From NCBI GenBank assembly GCA_030630015.1, contig DAOVNV010000165.1, forward strand, positions 1-5,483: 5,483 nt of DNA. The letters are read 5' to 3'. Of the stretch, positions 4,543-5,483 are shown piece by piece (position 1 is the first letter of the stretch; every line of letters starts with the position of its first letter). The notes below the pieces were generated by a model, which saw only the letters and a program-made list of their open reading frames with translations, had not been told where the DNA came from and ran no database searches. Source of the DNA: Desulfuromonadales bacterium (GTDB lineage Bacteria > Desulfobacterota > Desulfuromonadia > Desulfuromonadales > BM103). Position numbers and translations under genes: made by a program.

Positions 4543-5483
4543 TTAACACAACCGCAGCTGACCATCCTCATCAGCATCAAATTCCGAATCCTCCCTGACT
4601 GGAACCGGCGCCTGTTCGACCGGTGCTACAGGCAAAGAGCTTATCTCCTCTTCTTGAGGTGTTTCCTCAGGCCGATTAGCCGCAATGGCCGCCCGCACCC
4701 CCTCATCTGCAGCCCGCTTTGCCAGCTTGTCGCACCGCTCATTGAAGGGATGCCCTGCATGGCCGCGCACCCATTCCCAAGTGATCTCATGTTTGCCGGA
4801 CAGAGCAGCAAGCTGCTTCCAGAGGTCCTGATTCGCAAGAGCTTCCGGGGTATCCAGTCGATCGTCGCGGATCCAGCCATGAATCCACTTGCTCATCCCC
4901 TGCACAAGGTACTGGGAGTCGCTGAACACGCGCACCGTACTTGAGTTATGCAGGGCTTCCAGCCCCTTGATCGCTGCCAGAAGTTCCATGCGCTGAGAGG
5001 TGGAGGCGGGCTCAAAACCGCTCAACTCCTTTTCGTGCTCCCCATAGCGCAGCAGAACTCCATATCCCCCATGCCCCGAGTCTCCGCCCGAGCCATCGCT
5101 GTAGAGTTCGACCACGCCCGGAGTCGGCGGGGTGAAGGCGACCTCCAAAGCCTCAAATTCCAGTTCACGCAACAGGGGCATCAATTCCGAGAGATTCGGC
5201 GTCTGTCTCTGCAGGCTTGCAAGGGAAACCTCCAGGGCAACATCATATCTGACGGTTGCCAGTCTTTTCGAGAGCCGGGCCTGGTCTGCATGGGCCTGTA
5301 AATTTTCTTTGCGCTTCTTGCCATTAACCAGATTTTTCCACTTGAGGACGTCTTCCAGGGAACCGAACCGCCGGACCAGTTCGGCAGCGGTTTTCTCGCC
5401 AATCCCGGGAACTCCCGGGATATTATCTGAGGTGTCGCCGGCCAGTCCCAGGACATCCGGCACCAGCTCCGGGGGGACACCGA
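4543..5483 (-). CDS. 5'-3' exonuclease (H3TH) / RNase HI fusion, C-terminal part
   Basis: The gene enters from the right edge; 312 complete codons are visible. It begins in frame with GVPPELVPDVLGLAGDTSDN, so the GTG at 5463 is internal, not a start. Residues 1-45 form the helix-3-turn-helix region of a PolA-type 5' nuclease (GDTSDNIPGVPGIGEKTA, with metal-ligand Asp residues). Residues about 70-112 still resemble the end of that Pol I domain (LSKRLATVRYDVAL, LLRELEFEAL). Instead of proofreading and polymerase domains, a complete RNase HI domain follows (about 123-261): YSDGSG (Asp129), QRMELLAA (Glu166), FSDSQYL (Asp188), GHAGHPFNERCD (His241, Asp251), plus the basic-handle region (WIHGWIRDDRLD). 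All catalytic residues are present. A Pro/Glu-rich linker of about 40 residues ends in GQLRLC. The domain pair suggests removal of RNA primers from Okazaki fragments or R-loops: RNase H cuts the RNA strand and the 5' nuclease trims flaps. That role is inferred. The missing N-terminus should carry the PIN-like catalytic domain. Confidence 0.9.
   Translation of the reverse strand, partial: GVPPELVPDVLGLAGDTSDNIPGVPGIGEKTAAELVRRFGSLEDVLKWKNLVNGKKRKENLQAHADQARLSKRLATVRYDVALEVSLASLQRQTPNLSELMPLLRELEFEALEVAFTPPTPGVVELYSDGSGGDSGHGGYGVLLRYGEHEKELSGFEPASTSQRMELLAAIKGLEALHNSSTVRVFSDSQYLVQGMSKWIHGWIRDDRLDTPEALANQDLWKQLAALSGKHEITWEWVRGHAGHPFNERCDKLAKRAADEGVRAAIAANRPEETPQEEEISSLPVAPVEQAPVPVREDSEFDADEDGQLRLC

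Noticed and set aside
4258..4944. A long plus-strand open frame of 228 codons over the acetyltransferase and RNase H genes
   Set aside because: It spans two well-supported genes on the opposite strand, has no family resemblance and reads as low-quality sequence.

Overview
The window looks like chromosomal DNA of a Gram-negative anaerobe of the Desulfuromonadales/Geobacter kind. This is inferred from an exported CxxCH cytochrome, a selenocysteine-type peroxiredoxin, decayed REP-associated (Y1/RAYT-like) transposase genes, and a 5'-nuclease/RNase HI fusion. No ribosomal RNA or other phylogenetic marker is present, so the taxonomic guess rests on gene content alone.

Left part (1-1476): the 5' end of an exported c-type cytochrome gene runs off the left edge on the minus strand. 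A gene-poor, decayed region follows. It holds an internally deleted RAYT-like transposase remnant (395-714), the first ~22 codons of what looks like an antibiotic-biosynthesis-monooxygenase-like (ABM) gene cut off next to that remnant (722-841), an AT-rich island with a direct repeat, and a second, even shorter RAYT remnant (1089-1173). A REP-like hairpin and a cluster of degenerate CTGCCATTG repeats come next.

Centre (1477-1956, plus strand): the most notable gene is an exported AhpC/TSA-type peroxiredoxin. Its reading frame is interrupted by one TGA exactly where the family has its peroxidatic cysteine (FTSG-TGA-TSEM). A 13-14 bp stem-loop starts 14 nt after the TGA and fits the bacterial SECIS spacing rule. 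The predicted protein has no cysteine at all, so the TGA is best read as selenocysteine. A gene finder that treats TGA as stop would split it into a 64-residue and a 91-residue piece.

Right part (2011-5483, all minus strand): reading from the right edge, the genes are a 5'-3' exonuclease (H3TH)/RNase HI fusion that runs off the window, a GNAT acetyltransferase 36 bp behind it (probably co-transcribed), and a YchJ-family SEC-C protein with its own plausible promoter and a downstream intrinsic terminator. An endonuclease/exonuclease/phosphatase-family hydrolase and a small DUF3820 protein follow. Apart from possible Okazaki-fragment/RNA-primer processing by the fusion protein and peroxide detoxification by the selenoprotein, the genes do not form an evident common pathway.
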